This document shows, in pieces, positions 20,028 through 29,743 of a DNA stretch of 64,000 nt. Source of the stretch: Herbaspirillum huttiense (GTDB lineage Bacteria; Pseudomonadota; Gammaproteobacteria; Burkholderiales; Burkholderiaceae_D); the NCBI RefSeq assembly GCF_004367745.1, contig NZ_CP037993.1, positions 744,001 to 808,000 of the forward strand, read 5' to 3'. How positions within the stretch are numbered: the first letter of the stretch is position 1; every line of letters begins with the position of its first letter. The notes under the pieces were generated by a model, which was not told the origin of the DNA, did no database searches, and worked only from the letters and a program-made list of their open reading frames with translations. The position numbers were made by a program, and so were the translations under genes.

Positions 20028-21644
20028 TCAGTCGTCGCCTGTTGGCGCGCTGTCCCCACCCGCACCACCGGCACTGCCGCTGCTGCGACGGCGGCGACGG
20101 CGCTTGGGGGCCTCACCCGTGCCGGCATCTGCCGGTGCATCCGGCGCGTCGGCCGCTTCCTTGGGGGCGCGTGCGCGCACAGGCGCAGGGGCAGTGGCAG
20201 TGGCTTCCTGCTCGCTGCCGCTGTCGCTGGTTTCAACGGTGTCCCCTGCCGACTTGCTGCGGCTACGTCCACCACGGCGCTTGCGCTTCTTGGGACCGGC
20301 GTTGCTGCTGGCAGGATCGGCCGGTTTGCGGGCGATCAGTTCTTCGCGCTCGGCACCGTTGCCGGCGATGAAGGCTTCCCACCATTCGCCGAGTTCGGCA
20401 TCAAGTTCGCCGGACTGGCAGCGCAGCAGCAGGAAATCGAAACCGGCGCGCAGGCGCAGGTGTTCCAGCAATTTGTACGGGGCCTTGCCGACGCGGCGCT
20501 CGAAGCGCGGCTGCATGGCCCAGATGTCACGCATGTCGGAGGCGATCTTGCGTTGCAGGGCCAGCTTCTCGGTCTGGGCATCGAGCACGTCATCGGCGGC
20601 CAGATGCAGGGCGGGAATCGGATACTCGCCCGCAGCCTGGTAGGCGCGCCATTTTTCCAGCACCTGGTGCCACAGCAGCGAGGCGAACAGGAAGCCCGGC
20701 GAGACACCCTTGCCTTCCTTGACGCGGGCGTCGGTATTGGCCAGCGCCAGGCTGACGAACTTCTCGCCCAGCGGCTGTTCCAGCACCACGTCCAGCAGCG
20801 GCAGCAGGCCGTGATGCAGGCCTTCCTTGCGCAGCTGCTGCAGGCAGGCGAGCGCATGGCCGCTCATCAGGAGCTTCAGCATTTCATCGAACACGCGGGC
20901 GGCCGGCACGTTGTCGATCAGCGGTGCCATCACGCGGATCGGTGCGCTGCTGGCCGGATCGATGGTGAACTTGAGCTTGGCCGCGAAGCGCACCACGCGC
21001 AGCATGCGGACCGGGTCTTCGCGGTAGCGCGCTTCGGGTTCGCCGATGATGCGCAGCTTCTTGTCGCGGATGTCGGCGATGCCGCCGTGGTAATCGAGCA
21101 CGGCCTGGCTGGCCGGATCGTAGTACATCGCGTTGATGGTGAAGTCGCGGCGGGTGGCATCTTCATGCTGTTCGCCGAAGGTGTTGTCGCGCAGCACGCG
21201 GCCATGTTCATCCTTGGGCGCGGCTTCGGCCGAAGCACCCCGGAAGGTGGTGACTTCGATCAACTCTTGTCCAAACATCACGTGCACGATCTGGAAACGA
21301 CGGCCGATGATGAAGGCGCGGCGGAACAATTGCTTGACCTGTTCCGGTGTGGCATTGGTGGCCACATCGAAGTCCTTGGGCTTGATGCCCAGCAGCAGGT
21401 CGCGCACTGCACCGCCGACGATGAAGGCCTTGTAGCCGGCATCCTGCAGGGTCTGCGTCACGCGCACCGCATTGGGCGAGACCAGTGCCGGATCGATGCC
21501 ATGCTCTTTGGGGCCGAGCACATCGGGCTCGATCTTGCCGCCTGCGGCAGCGGCCTTGGCGCGCGATTTTTTCACGGGCTCGGCACTCTCGGCTGCAGCG
21601 GCCTTGCCGCGGCCGAGGATGGAGCGAATCAGTTTCTTGATCAT
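20028..21644 (-). CDS. pcnB: poly(A) polymerase I
   Basis: PcnB adds poly(A) tails to RNA 3' ends and so promotes decay. The 538-residue product has a basic N-terminal region and the class II nucleotidyltransferase core (FIVGGAVRDLLLG, then DFDVATNATP, with the metal-binding Asp pair). It also has RRDFTINAMYYDP and RYREDPVRMLRVVRFAAKL. The C-terminal 100 residues are rich in Lys/Arg, Ala and Gly (KKRKRRGGRSRSKS, then KRRRRRRSS), a long disordered RNA-binding-type tail. Its ATG overlaps the stop of the HAD gene by four bases. Confidence 0.95.
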   Translation of the reverse strand: MIKKLIRSILGRGKAAAAESAEPVKKSRAKAAAAGGKIEPDVLGPKEHGIDPALVSPNAVRVTQTLQDAGYKAFIVGGAVRDLLLGIKPKDFDVATNATPEQVKQLFRRAFIIGRRFQIVHVMFGQELIEVTTFRGASAEAAPKDEHGRVLRDNTFGEQHEDATRRDFTINAMYYDPASQAVLDYHGGIADIRDKKLRIIGEPEARYREDPVRMLRVVRFAAKLKFTIDPASSAPIRVMAPLIDNVPAARVFDEMLKLLMSGHALACLQQLRKEGLHHGLLPLLDVVLEQPLGEKFVSLALANTDARVKEGKGVSPGFLFASLLWHQVLEKWRAYQAAGEYPIPALHLAADDVLDAQTEKLALQRKIASDMRDIWAMQPRFERRVGKAPYKLLEHLRLRAGFDFLLLRCQSGELDAELGEWWEAFIAGNGAEREELIARKPADPASSNAGPKKRKRRGGRSRSKSAGDTVETSDSGSEQEATATAPAPVRARAPKEAADAPDAPADAGTGEAPKRRRRRRSSGSAGGAGGDSAPTGDD

Positions 21645-22324
21645 TGCGCGTGGCCGTCGGCGAAGAGGTTCAGCACCGGCCAGCCGCGCGCCTGGGCGTG
21701 CGCCAGCAGCTTGTCGTTGGGGTTGGTGGCGATCGGATCGGTCACCCGTTCCAGCAGCGGAATGTCGTTCTGTGAATCGCTGTAGAAATAGCTGCGTTCG
21801 AACTGGTCCAGCTTGAAGCCCAGACGCTCCAGCCAGGCTTCGGTGTGGACGATCTTGCCCGGGCCGAAGGTCGGCGTGCCGTCGAGCTTGCCGGTGAGGT
21901 TGCCGGCGTCATCGAGCGCGGGCAGGGCGGCGATCAGGTGTTCCACGCCGAAGTGCGAGGCGATCGGCTTGGTCACGAAGTGGTTAGTGGCGGTGACGAT
22001 GGCCACCAGGTCGCCGGCGTCCAGGTGTTTCTTCACCAGGGCCACGGCTTGCGGCAGGATGGCGGGCTTGACCACTTCGTCCATGAATTGCAGGTGCATC
22101 TCGTCGAGCTGCGTGCGCGGGAAGCGCGACAGGTTGCCCAGCGCGAACTCCAGATAGGCCACCGGATCGAGCGTGCCGTTCTGGTAATGGGCGAACCATT
22201 CGTCATTGGCCTTGCGGAAGCTGTCGGCATCCACGGCGCCGATGCGCGCCATGAATTCACCCCACTCGTGGTCGGAGTCGAGCGGCAGCAGGGTATGGTC
22301 GAGATCGAAAAGGGCGAGGTTCAT
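21641..22324 (-). CDS. HAD-family (IB) phosphatase
   Basis: A 227-residue haloacid-dehalogenase hydrolase of the SerB-like IB subfamily. The nucleophile motif FDLDHTLLPLDSD (Asp7, Asp9) is at the N-terminus. The Thr motif lies in VAIVTATNHFVT, and the acidic motif in SYFYSDSQNDIPLL. It probably dephosphorylates a small molecule; the substrate is not evident. It overlaps hda upstream and pcnB downstream by ATGA junctions, so hda-HAD-pcnB-folK form one tightly coupled operon. Confidence 0.9.
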   Translation of the reverse strand: MNLALFDLDHTLLPLDSDHEWGEFMARIGAVDADSFRKANDEWFAHYQNGTLDPVAYLEFALGNLSRFPRTQLDEMHLQFMDEVVKPAILPQAVALVKKHLDAGDLVAIVTATNHFVTKPIASHFGVEHLIAALPALDDAGNLTGKLDGTPTFGPGKIVHTEAWLERLGFKLDQFERSYFYSDSQNDIPLLERVTDPIATNPNDKLLAHAQARGWPVLNLFADGHAQ

Positions 22325-23037
22325 TGTTCTCCGGATTCCTGTTGTAACAGTTCGCGTAGCAAGGGCAGGGTGATGGCGCGCTTGGTGGCCAGCGAGTAGC
22401 GGTCCAGCGCGTCGAGCATGCGCGACAGCGAGGGCATGTCGCGCCGGTAGTGGGTGAGCATGTACATCATCACGGCCGGGGGGATTTCCAGGCCGCGATC
22501 CAGGGTGATCTGCAGCAGGGCGGCGATCTTCTCGTCGTCCGACAGGTCGTGTACCTGGTAGATCAGGCCCCAGCCGAGCCGGGTGCGCAGGTCTTCGCGC
22601 AGCTCCAGGCGGGTCGGCGGCAGGGTGCCGGTGCAGACCATGCAGCCACCCTGTTCGCGGATCTGGTTGAACAGGTTGAAGGCGGCGATCTGCTGTTCCT
22701 CGAACAGTTGATCGACGTCATCGAGCAGGTAATGGCTGGTCTGCGGGCTGTAGTCGAAGGCCGACTCGGGGGAGTCGGCACTGATGAGGCGGGCGCGGTT
22801 GCCTTCCTGGCCGGCCTTGGTGGCCAGGGCGTGCAGCAGGTGGGTCTTGCCGGCACCGGCTTCGGCCCAGAGGTAGATGAAGCGGTCGGTGCTGGCACTG
22901 CCGGTCTGGATGGATTTGTCCACGCCGGCCGTGGCCAGCAGCTTCAAGCGCTCCAGCAGTTCTGCGTTGCGGCCGGTCACGAAGCTGTCGAAGCTTTGCG
23001 GCTGGTCCGCGCTCAAATCGAGCGGAATCTGTTTCAT
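22321..23037 (-). CDS. hda: DnaA regulatory inactivator Hda
   Basis: Hda, bound to the DNA sliding clamp, stimulates ATP hydrolysis by DnaA to prevent re-initiation. The 238-residue product resembles the DnaA AAA+ domain, with Walker A in LWAEAGAGKTHLL and LLDDVDQLFE as Walker B. The N-terminal QIPLDL (residues 3-8) fits the clamp-binding hexapeptide QLxLxL expected of Hda. A permease gene lies upstream on the same strand after 123 bases, the usual arrangement with purM. Confidence 0.93.
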   Translation of the reverse strand: MKQIPLDLSADQPQSFDSFVTGRNAELLERLKLLATAGVDKSIQTGSASTDRFIYLWAEAGAGKTHLLHALATKAGQEGNRARLISADSPESAFDYSPQTSHYLLDDVDQLFEEQQIAAFNLFNQIREQGGCMVCTGTLPPTRLELREDLRTRLGWGLIYQVHDLSDDEKIAALLQITLDRGLEIPPAVMMYMLTHYRRDMPSLSRMLDALDRYSLATKRAITLPLLRELLQQESGEQ

Positions 23038-23160
23038 CGGTGGCTATCAGCTACGAAGGCCGCAAGCTGCTTGCGGCCAGTTAATGCAGGACGGCGCCAA
23101 GCGCCCGAGCCTGCGCAGCGTCCTGCAAGGGCAGGGAGGCTGTGATCAATCATAAACTCT

Positions 23161-24243
23161 TCAACGGTTGTAAAAATTGCTGGCCAGATACTCGCGCCGC
23201 ACATGCATGGCGATCACCGAGACGATGGCCGAGGCCGGCAGCGCCAGCAGCACGCCGACAAAACCGAACAGCTGGCCAAAGGCCAACAGCGCGAAAATTA
23301 CCACCAGCGGGTGCAGGCCGATACGCTCGCCCACCAGCTTGGGCGTGAGGATGAAGCTTTCCAGCACCTGTCCCACGCCATAAATCAGGGCCACCCACAG
23401 CAAGCCGATGGCGCCATCGAATTGCAGGATGGCCGCCAGGATCGCCAGCACCAACCCCAGGCCGAAGCCTACATAGGGAATGAACACCAGCAGGCCCGTC
23501 AGGACGCCCACCGGCAGGGCGCTGTCAAATCCGGCTGCAGTGAGCGCAACCGAATAATAGACCGCCAGCACCAGCATCACCAGCAATTGTCCACGCAAGT
23601 ACTGTCCCAGCAGGCTATCGACCTCGGCCGCCATGGTATTGACGCGACCGGCCCAGCGCCGCGGGATCATGATCTGCAGGCGCTTGAGGAAGGGATGCCA
23701 GTCCTGCAGCAGGTAGAACAGCACCATCGGCACGAACAGCAGGTTGGCCAGCCAGGCCAGCAGCGCCGTGCCCCCGACCTTGGCCGAAGCCAGCACCGAA
23801 CTCCAGAGCTCGTCGCCACTGGTGCTGATCTGTTGCGTGAGCAAGGCCTTGATGCCCGCCAGGTCCAGCCGCACATCGATGCCCAGCTGGTGCAGGCGCG
23901 GCGAGAGGAAGGCGTTCAGCTTGTCCAGCAGCGGCGGCACCTGGGCCTGCAGCAGCGGGATCTGGCGCAGTACCAAAGGCACCACGATCAGCACCAGCGC
24001 CAGTCCGGCCAGGATCAACAGCAGCACCATGATGGTCACGCCCACGAAACGCGGGATGCGCAGCGGGCCGATGCGGCGGCTGGCGATCCAGTCCACGCCC
24101 GGGTTGAGCGCATAACCGATGATGCCGGCGGCGACGAAGGGCGAGAGCATCGGGCCCAGCGCCACCAGCAGTGCCAACAGCAAAATGCCGACAATCAGCC
24201 ACGCCAGGTTCTGTTTTTGCTCTTCGGACAAAGAAAAAGGCAT
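23161..24243 (-). CDS. AI-2E / PerM family permease
   Basis: A polytopic inner-membrane protein of the AI-2E exporter-like (PerM/YdiK) superfamily, 360 residues from the ATG at 24243 ([19 protein letters not shown]). I see about eight hydrophobic segments. The conserved C-terminal motif region is [20 protein letters not shown] and [18 protein letters not shown] at 24282 would add 13 residues but has no ribosome binding site. The family is divergent; transport of autoinducer-2 is not implied for this member. It is divergent from purM, a common pairing in betaproteobacteria. Confidence 0.88.
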   Translation of the reverse strand: MPFSLSEEQKQNLAWLIVGILLLALLVALGPMLSPFVAAGIIGYALNPGVDWIASRRIGPLRIPRFVGVTIMVLLLILAGLALVLIVVPLVLRQIPLLQAQVPPLLDKLNAFLSPRLHQLGIDVRLDLAGIKALLTQQISTSGDELWSSVLASAKVGGTALLAWLANLLFVPMVLFYLLQDWHPFLKRLQIMIPRRWAGRVNTMAAEVDSLLGQYLRGQLLVMLVLAVYYSVALTAAGFDSALPVGVLTGLLVFIPYVGFGLGLVLAILAAILQFDGAIGLLWVALIYGVGQVLESFILTPKLVGERIGLHPLVVIFALLAFGQLFGFVGVLLALPASAIVSVIAMHVRREYLASNFYNR

Positions 24244-24347
24244 GGATTCGGAGTTCGCGGGTGGCGGTTTTGTTAAAATCACGGCTTGGCAGGGGCACTT
24301 CCGCCCTGAATCCCCTATTTTACCGTCTTCACTGGCAATATTTCATC

Positions 24348-25391
24348 ATGACTTCACCTTCCAATGTCTCCCTCTCCTACCGTGACGCTGGCGTCGATAT
24401 CGATGCCGGTGACGCCCTGGTCGAAGCGATCAAGCCGTTCGCCAAGCGCACCACCCGCGAAGGCGTGCTGGGCGGCATTGGCGGTTTCGGTGCCCTGTTC
24501 GAAATCAGCAAGAAGTACAAGGAACCGGTGCTGGTGTCCGGCACCGACGGCGTGGGTACCAAGCTCAAGCTGGCTTTCCACCTGAATCGTCACGATACGG
24601 TCGGTGTCGACCTGGTGGCCATGAGCGTCAACGACATCCTGGTGCAGGGTGCCGAGCCGTTGTTCTTCCTGGATTACTTTGCCTGCGGCAAGCTGGACGT
24701 GCCCTCGGCCACCGATGTCATCAAGGGCATCGCCGCCGGTTGCGAACAGGCCGGCTGCGCCCTGATCGGCGGTGAAACCGCAGAAATGCCCAGCATGTAC
24801 CCGGACGGTGAATACGACCTGGCCGGCTTCGCGGTCGGCGCGGTGGAAAAGTCCAAGATCATCGACGGTACCAAGATCGCCCCGGGCGACGTGGTGCTGG
24901 GCCTGGCCTCCTCGGGCGCGCATTCCAACGGCTACTCGCTGGTGCGCAAGATCCTGGACGTGGCCAAGCCCGACCTGGAAGCCGACTTCCACGGCCGCAA
25001 GCTGGCCGATGTGCTGATGGCCCCGACCCGCATCTACGTCAAGCCGCTGCTGTCGCTGATGGAGAAGCTGGAAGTCAAGGGCATGGTCCACATCACCGGT
25101 GGCGGCCTGGTCGAGAACATCCCGCGCGTGCTGCAGGATCACCTCACGGCCGAACTGGACGCCAAGTCCTGGACCATGCCCCCGCTGTTCACCTGGCTGC
25201 AGCAGCATGGCGGCGTGGCTGATGCGGAAATGCACCGCGTCTTCAACTGCGGCATCGGCATGACCGTGATCGTCTCCAAGGAAAACGCCGACGCCGCTGA
25301 AGCCCATCTGAAGGCCGCCGGTGAAACCGTCTACCGTATTGGCACCATCCGCGCCCGCGCCGAAGGCGAAGCACAGACCATCGTGCGCTGA
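24348..25391 (+). CDS. purM: phosphoribosylformylglycinamidine cyclo-ligase
   Basis: PurM (AIR synthetase) closes the imidazole ring with ATP in purine synthesis. The 347-residue product from the ATG at 24348 ([21 protein letters not shown]) has [48 protein letters not shown] and [12 protein letters not shown], all family motifs. The open frame continues upstream through the intergenic region but the chosen start gives normal length. Strong terminators follow. Confidence 0.98.
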   Translation: MTSPSNVSLSYRDAGVDIDAGDALVEAIKPFAKRTTREGVLGGIGGFGALFEISKKYKEPVLVSGTDGVGTKLKLAFHLNRHDTVGVDLVAMSVNDILVQGAEPLFFLDYFACGKLDVPSATDVIKGIAAGCEQAGCALIGGETAEMPSMYPDGEYDLAGFAVGAVEKSKIIDGTKIAPGDVVLGLASSGAHSNGYSLVRKILDVAKPDLEADFHGRKLADVLMAPTRIYVKPLLSLMEKLEVKGMVHITGGGLVENIPRVLQDHLTAELDAKSWTMPPLFTWLQQHGGVADAEMHRVFNCGIGMTVIVSKENADAAEAHLKAAGETVYRIGTIRARAEGEAQTIVR

Positions 25392-25402
25392 TCGATCCCT
25401 GT

Positions 25403-25420
25403 AAATCGTTTTAACGATTT
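25403..25420. repeat. perfect palindrome after purM
   Basis: AAATCGTT-TT-AACGATTT, an 18-base inverted repeat 12 bases after the purM stop. It precedes the main terminator and may protect the 3' end or act as a weak hairpin. Confidence 0.5.
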
Positions 25421-25432
25421 ATAAAGTAAAAA

Positions 25433-25462
25433 GGCTGCATTCTCAGGAATGCAGCCTTTTTT
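25433..25462 (+). terminator. intrinsic terminator after purM
   Basis: GGCTGCATT (25433-25441), loop CTCAGG, AATGCAGCC (25448-25456), then six T. AAAA on the left side makes it potentially bidirectional. Confidence 0.9.
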
Positions 25463-25492
25463 ATTTTCGGTGGAGAATTTCCCGCCGGATGA

Positions 25493-25525
25493 AAACTTAG
25501 TTTTGTTAAAACAAAAACTAAGTTT
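25493..25525. terminator. AT-rich 12-bp inverted repeat, probable terminator of the Anbu operon
   Basis: AAACTTAGTTTT (25493-25504) pairs perfectly with AAAACTAAGTTT (25514-25525) across a 9-base loop. It lies 26 bases beyond the stop of the minus-strand Anbu gene. The same 12-mer AAACTTAGTTTT recurs at 32087-32098. Confidence 0.55.
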
Positions 25526-25551
25526 CCAAAAAGAAAAAACTAACAGTGAGT

Positions 25552-26430
25552 TCAGCTCGCCTGCCCGACATCCCCATCCTGCTCCGCCAGGATCTGGCGC
25601 GGCACGGCCTGCAGGCCACGCGCCACGCCATTGGGCGGCGGCACGCGCACCGGCTCGCTGATGTCGGCGGCGGTGGAGAGCACGTTCAGGGTATCTTCCG
25701 GCGGAGCATCCCAGACCGGATCGTCGATGGCCTCGAAGACGCGCTTGAGTTGCGAACCCCAGCTGCGGCGGATCATCTGGAAATACTGGTTCTGCTCGTC
25801 GATGGTCACGAAGCGCGTCACGGCCAGGTCTTCGCTCTCATAGACCAGCAGGTCCAGCGGCAAGCCCACCGAGATGTTGGACTTGAGCGTGGAATCCATG
25901 GAGATCAGCGCGCACTTGGCGGCCTCGTCCAGCGAGGTCTGCGGCGTGACGACACGGTCAATGATGGGCTTGCCGTACTTGGATTCGCCGATCTGGAAGT
26001 AGGTGTTCTCGTCGTGCGACTCGATGAAGTTGCCGGCCGAATACATCTGGAACAATCTACAGCGCTCGCCCCGGATCTGGCCGCCGAAGATGATGCTGAC
26101 GTTGAAATCGATACCGAACTTGCTCAGCTCGGCGGCCTCGCGGTCATGCACGGCGCGAATGGCATCGCCCAGGATCTGGGCGGCTTCGTACATGGAGGTG
26201 GCGGTCCAGATGCTGCGGCCTTCCGCATTGGTGCGGTCGGTCAGCATCTGGCGGATGGATTGCGAAATCGACAGGTTGCCGGCGGTCATCATGACCATCA
26301 CGCGGTCGCCCGGATTCTCGTAAACACTCATCTTGCGGAAGGTGCCGATATGGTCCACTCCGGCATTGGTGCGCGAATCGGACAGGAACACCAGGCCGCT
26401 GTTGAGGCGCATGGCTACGCAGTAGGTCAT
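25552..26430 (-). CDS. Anbu-type proteasome-like peptidase
   Basis: A member of the Anbu (ancestral beta-subunit, COG3484) branch of the proteasome/HslV Ntn-hydrolase family, 292 residues. After removal of Met the mature protein starts Thr1-Tyr-Cys, the expected N-terminal nucleophile. FLSDSRTNAGVD supplies Asp17, and Lys32 (FRKMSV) matches the catalytic lysine of the family. The first 245 residues cover the family fold; a C-terminal tail of about 45 residues is rich in Pro, Gly and acidic residues. It ends an operon with the ATP-grasp and alpha-E genes (gap to alpha-E 171 bases). No partner ATPase gene is nearby. Natural substrates are unknown. Confidence 0.9.
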   Translation of the reverse strand: MTYCVAMRLNSGLVFLSDSRTNAGVDHIGTFRKMSVYENPGDRVMVMMTAGNLSISQSIRQMLTDRTNAEGRSIWTATSMYEAAQILGDAIRAVHDREAAELSKFGIDFNVSIIFGGQIRGERCRLFQMYSAGNFIESHDENTYFQIGESKYGKPIIDRVVTPQTSLDEAAKCALISMDSTLKSNISVGLPLDLLVYESEDLAVTRFVTIDEQNQYFQMIRRSWGSQLKRVFEAIDDPVWDAPPEDTLNVLSTAADISEPVRVPPPNGVARGLQAVPRQILAEQDGDVGQAS

Positions 26431-26601
26431 GATGGAAAAGTGATACGTGGAAACGGAAAGCCGGATTTTACCGTAAGGCCCGGTGCCAGAGCGTGCGCGC
26501 CGGGGGCATCTGTCGTGACGTACCTACAGTAACGGCCTGTTTCCCGAAAAGATGACAGCGGCTGTGCTTCTTTCTTGCGCGCGAAGCACAGCCGGGGCGG
26601 C

Positions 26602-27612
26602 TTACGCTGCCAAAGGAACAAGAAAATCGCGGCTGATGCGATTGCCCAGTTCGAAGATGCGCTCCAAAAATTCGGTGAGCGTATCGTGCAGCCCGGCTTC
26701 CAGGATTTCCTCGATGCGGGCGAACTTCAGGTCGGCATGCAGCTTGCCCGCAAAGCGCTCGGTATCGGCCGAGACATCATTGCGCACATGATGCAGATTG
26801 GAGATCACGTTGCCCATGCAGGCCAGCAGCGAACGCGGCATGTCGGCCCGCAGGATCAGCAGCTCGGCCACGCGCTCGGGCGTGATGACGTCGCGATAGA
26901 CCTTGCGGTAGATCTCGAAGCCCGACACCGAACGCAGGATCGCGGCCCAGTAGTAGAAGTCCAGCTGTCCCGCTTCATCGCGCGCCGACTGGCTTTGCGA
27001 TTGTGATTGGGATTGCGATTGCGACTGGCCATTCTGCTTCTGCGATTGCGCTTCCTTGGCCCCGTGGAACTTGACGTCGATGATGCGCGCCGTGTTGTCC
27101 GCACGTTCCAGGAAAGTCCCCAGGCGGATGAAGTGGAAAGCCTCATCCTCCAGCATGGTGCCGATGGTCACGCCGCGCGAGAGGTGCGAGCGATGCTTGA
27201 CCCATTCGAAGAAATCGCTCGGGTTCTGCTCCAGTGCATTGGTCTGCAGGTAGGACTGCATCTTGATCCAGGTGGCGTTCTGGATCTCCCACGCTTCGGT
27301 GGTCAGCGCGCCGCGCACGGCACGCGCATTCTCGCGCGCCTGGCGCAGGCAGGAGGCAATCGAGGACGGGTTGTTGGGGTCCCGCACCATGAAGTCGATG
27401 ACGTCCTTCTGCGTGAGCTTGTCGTATTTCTGGTTGTAGCCATAGAGCAGTTCCGAGATGCCCAGCACGGCGCGCCAGCCTTGCTCGGCGTCGTCGACCG
27501 ACTGCGGCAGCAGGGCGGTCTGCACGTGCACGTCGAGCATGCGGGCGGTGTTCTCGGCGCGCTCGGTGTAGCGGGCCATCCAGAAGAGGTGATCGGCGGT
27601 ACGGCTCAGCAT
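26602..27612 (-). CDS. alpha-E domain protein
   Basis: A 336-residue all-helical alpha-E protein (COG2307/DUF403), a family found with circularly permuted ATP-grasp ligases. The N-terminal signature is MLSRTADHLFWMARYTERAE. The repeat of that motif is FIRLGTFLERADNTARIID at about residue 162. Between the halves is an unusual stretch of seven Gln-Ser dipeptides at residues 196-209, encoded by hexamers (26986-27027). The gene starts 1 base after the ATP-grasp stop, so the two proteins are probably made together. Its biochemical role is unknown. Confidence 0.88.
   Translation of the reverse strand: MLSRTADHLFWMARYTERAENTARMLDVHVQTALLPQSVDDAEQGWRAVLGISELLYGYNQKYDKLTQKDVIDFMVRDPNNPSSIASCLRQARENARAVRGALTTEAWEIQNATWIKMQSYLQTNALEQNPSDFFEWVKHRSHLSRGVTIGTMLEDEAFHFIRLGTFLERADNTARIIDVKFHGAKEAQSQKQNGQSQSQSQSQSQSQSARDEAGQLDFYYWAAILRSVSGFEIYRKVYRDVITPERVAELLILRADMPRSLLACMGNVISNLHHVRNDVSADTERFAGKLHADLKFARIEEILEAGLHDTLTEFLERIFELGNRISRDFLVPLAA
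26986..27027 (-). repeat. seven imperfect hexanucleotide repeats coding for (Gln-Ser)7
   Basis: On the minus strand the units are CAGTCG, CAATCG, CAATCC, CAATCA, CAATCG, CAAAGC and CAGTCG. All changes between units are silent at the Gln-Ser level, which suggests selection for the peptide. The unit length is a multiple of three, so copy number changes would alter linker length without frameshift. Confidence 0.85.
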
Positions 27613-27613
27613 C

Positions 27614-29041
27614 TTATTTCTCCAGAATCCAGGTGTCCTTGGTGCCGCCGCCTTGCGACGAGTTCACCACCAGCGAGCCTTCCTTCAGGGCCACGCGCGT
27701 GAGGCCGCCCTTGACCATGGTGATCTGCTTGCCGGATAACACGAACGGACGCAGGTCCAGGTGGCGCGGGGCGATGCCCGATTCCACATAGGTCGGGCAC
27801 ACGGAGAGGGCCAGCGTGGGCTGGGCGATGTAGCCATCCGGCTTGGCAATGATGCGTGCGCGGAAGTCCTCGATCTCCTGTTTGGTGGAAGCCGGGCCGA
27901 CCAGCATGCCGTAGCCGCCGGCACCGTGCACTTCCTTGACCACCAGCTTTTCGAGGTTGGCCAGGGTATAGGAGAGATCTTCCTTCTTGCGGCACTGGTA
28001 GGTGGGCACGTTGTTGAGGATGGGATCCTCGGACAGATAGAAGCGCACCATGTCCGGCACATACGGATAGATCGACTTGTCGTCGGCCACACCGGTACCG
28101 ATTGCATTGGTCAGCGTCACCTTGCCGGCGCGATAGGCCTGCAGCAGGCCCGGCACGCCCAGCGCCGAATCGGGACGGAAGGCCAGCGGATCGAGGAAGT
28201 CGTCATCGATGCGGCGATAGATCACGTCGACCCGCTTGGGGCCGCGCGTGGTGCGCATGTAGACCACGTTGTCCTTGACGAAGAGGTCTTGTCCCTCGAC
28301 CAGTTCCACGCCCATCTGCTGGGCCAGGAAGGCGTGCTCGAAGTAGGCCGAGTTGTACATGCCCGGGGTCATCACCACCACCGTCGGATCGGTCACGCCG
28401 GCCGGCGCCACCGAACGCAGGTTGTCCAGCAGCAGGTCGGGATAGTGATCGACCGGCGCAATCTTGTGGCGCTTGAACAGGTCCGGGAAGAGCCGCATCA
28501 TCATCTTGCGGTTCTCCAGCATGTAGGACACGCCGGAGGGCACGCGCAGGTTGTCTTCGAGTACGTAGAATTCACCTTCGCCCGCCCGCACGATGTCCAC
28601 ACCGGCGATGTGCGCGTAGATGTCGTTGACCACATTCACATCCTGCATCTCGCGCCGGTACTGGGCGTTCTGGAAGATCTGCTCGGGCGGGATGATGCCG
28701 GCCTTGACGATCTTCTGCTCGTGGTAGATGTCGTGGATGAACATGTTGAGCGCCTTGACGCGCTGGACCAGTCCCGCTTCCAGCTTGGCCCATTCGGCCT
28801 TGTGGATGATGCGCGGGATGATGTCGAAGGGGATCAGGCGCTCGGTGCCGGCATCGTTTCCATAGACGGCGAAGGTAATGCCGACGCGGCGGAAGATCAG
28901 GTCGGATTCGGCACGTTTGCGGGCGATGATTTCGGGCGACTGCGCCGAAAGCCAGCTGGCGAATTCTGCATAGTGCTGACGCACTTGACCTGCTTCGCTG
29001 CCTGCGCCTCCTGAATACATCTCATCAAAAAAATGTGCCAT
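27614..29041 (-). CDS. circularly permuted ATP-grasp protein
   Basis: A 475-residue member of the circularly permuted ATP-grasp family (COG2308, DUF404/407), predicted to ligate an amine to a carboxylate with ATP. Visible motifs in order: RLIPFDIIPRII near residue 70, EDNLRVPSGVSYMLENR, VIYRRIDDDFLDPL (metal-binding acidic cluster), a Lys and Gly-rich loop LVVKEVHGAGGYGMLVGP, HLDLRPFVLSG, and GGLTRVA with NSSQGGGTKDTWIL at the end. These look catalytically complete. The gene leads the minus-strand ATP-grasp, alpha-E, Anbu operon. A short hairpin (TTCCCG/CGGGAA, 29056-29074) lies in its leader. Substrate unknown. Confidence 0.9.
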   Translation of the reverse strand: MAHFFDEMYSGGAGSEAGQVRQHYAEFASWLSAQSPEIIARKRAESDLIFRRVGITFAVYGNDAGTERLIPFDIIPRIIHKAEWAKLEAGLVQRVKALNMFIHDIYHEQKIVKAGIIPPEQIFQNAQYRREMQDVNVVNDIYAHIAGVDIVRAGEGEFYVLEDNLRVPSGVSYMLENRKMMMRLFPDLFKRHKIAPVDHYPDLLLDNLRSVAPAGVTDPTVVVMTPGMYNSAYFEHAFLAQQMGVELVEGQDLFVKDNVVYMRTTRGPKRVDVIYRRIDDDFLDPLAFRPDSALGVPGLLQAYRAGKVTLTNAIGTGVADDKSIYPYVPDMVRFYLSEDPILNNVPTYQCRKKEDLSYTLANLEKLVVKEVHGAGGYGMLVGPASTKQEIEDFRARIIAKPDGYIAQPTLALSVCPTYVESGIAPRHLDLRPFVLSGKQITMVKGGLTRVALKEGSLVVNSSQGGGTKDTWILEK

Positions 29042-29261
29042 AGATTTGCTTCGTGTTCCCGTGGGGAGCGGGAATCTTTCTAAGTAGGTTGTAACGAAAA
29101 CAGAGGCGGTGGGTACGGCAAAACTACAGCGTGGGTACAGCGTAATGCGATGGCGCTAGGGGACTGCCGCTGCACGCCAGCGCCAGCGTGCATGAAGAAA
29201 GACTAACAGAGGCTTGCATTTTTTGACAGAGGAAAATTGCATGCTTTTGCTCCTCGCCCGC

Positions 29262-29292
29262 GCGGGTCTGCTCCCATCAAACGCAGACCCGC
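29262..29292 (-). terminator. hairpin after the cupin gene
   Basis: GCGGGTCTGC (29262-29271) pairs perfectly with GCAGACCCGC (29283-29292), 11-base loop, just beyond the stop of the minus-strand cupin gene. There is no T run, so termination may be weak. Confidence 0.5.
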
Positions 29293-29299
29293 AGCGGCT

Positions 29300-29743
29300 T
29301 CAGTTATTCCATGGCGTGGGTGCGGGAACCTCGCAGGGGGCCGGCATGTCGATGGTCTTGAAGTCGGCCGGACTAACGATTTCCAGATACTCCATGTCGG
29401 GCGAATAGTCGAACAGGAAGTGCACGATGCCCGGTCGCTGGTGCACGCAATCCCCGGCCTTGACCAGCGTGACTTCGGTCTCGTACATGAAGCGCGCCCA
29501 GCCTTTCAACATGATGACGATGTGGAAGTTGGCCTCGTGCCGATGCCATCCGGTGCCCGTTTCCGGGGCCATGTTGGCCTTGACCAGCTGCGCCACCACC
29601 TGGCCGCCGGTGGCCGCGGCAATGCCCAGGTCGCGATACAGGAAGAAGTCGCGCAGCCCTCCCGTTTCATAGGGCGTGTCGCCTTCGCTCACATGCGAAA
29701 AGCTGTTCTGCGCCAGTACGCTTGCCTCCGCTACGGTATTCAT
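29300..29743 (-). CDS. small cupin-domain protein
   Basis: A 147-residue single cupin. The first cupin motif is GTGWHRHEANFHIVIMLKG (His-x-His then Glu-like spacing), the second KAGDCVHQRPGIVHFLFDYS. These histidines could bind a metal. AAGGA lies 8 bases before the ATG at 29743 (MNTVAEAS); longer frames upstream are not supported. It follows the glutathione transferase gene on the same strand (91-base gap). Cupins act as dioxygenases, isomerases or sensors; the function here cannot be assigned. Confidence 0.75.
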   Translation of the reverse strand: MNTVAEASVLAQNSFSHVSEGDTPYETGGLRDFFLYRDLGIAAATGGQVVAQLVKANMAPETGTGWHRHEANFHIVIMLKGWARFMYETEVTLVKAGDCVHQRPGIVHFLFDYSPDMEYLEIVSPADFKTIDMPAPCEVPAPTPWNN

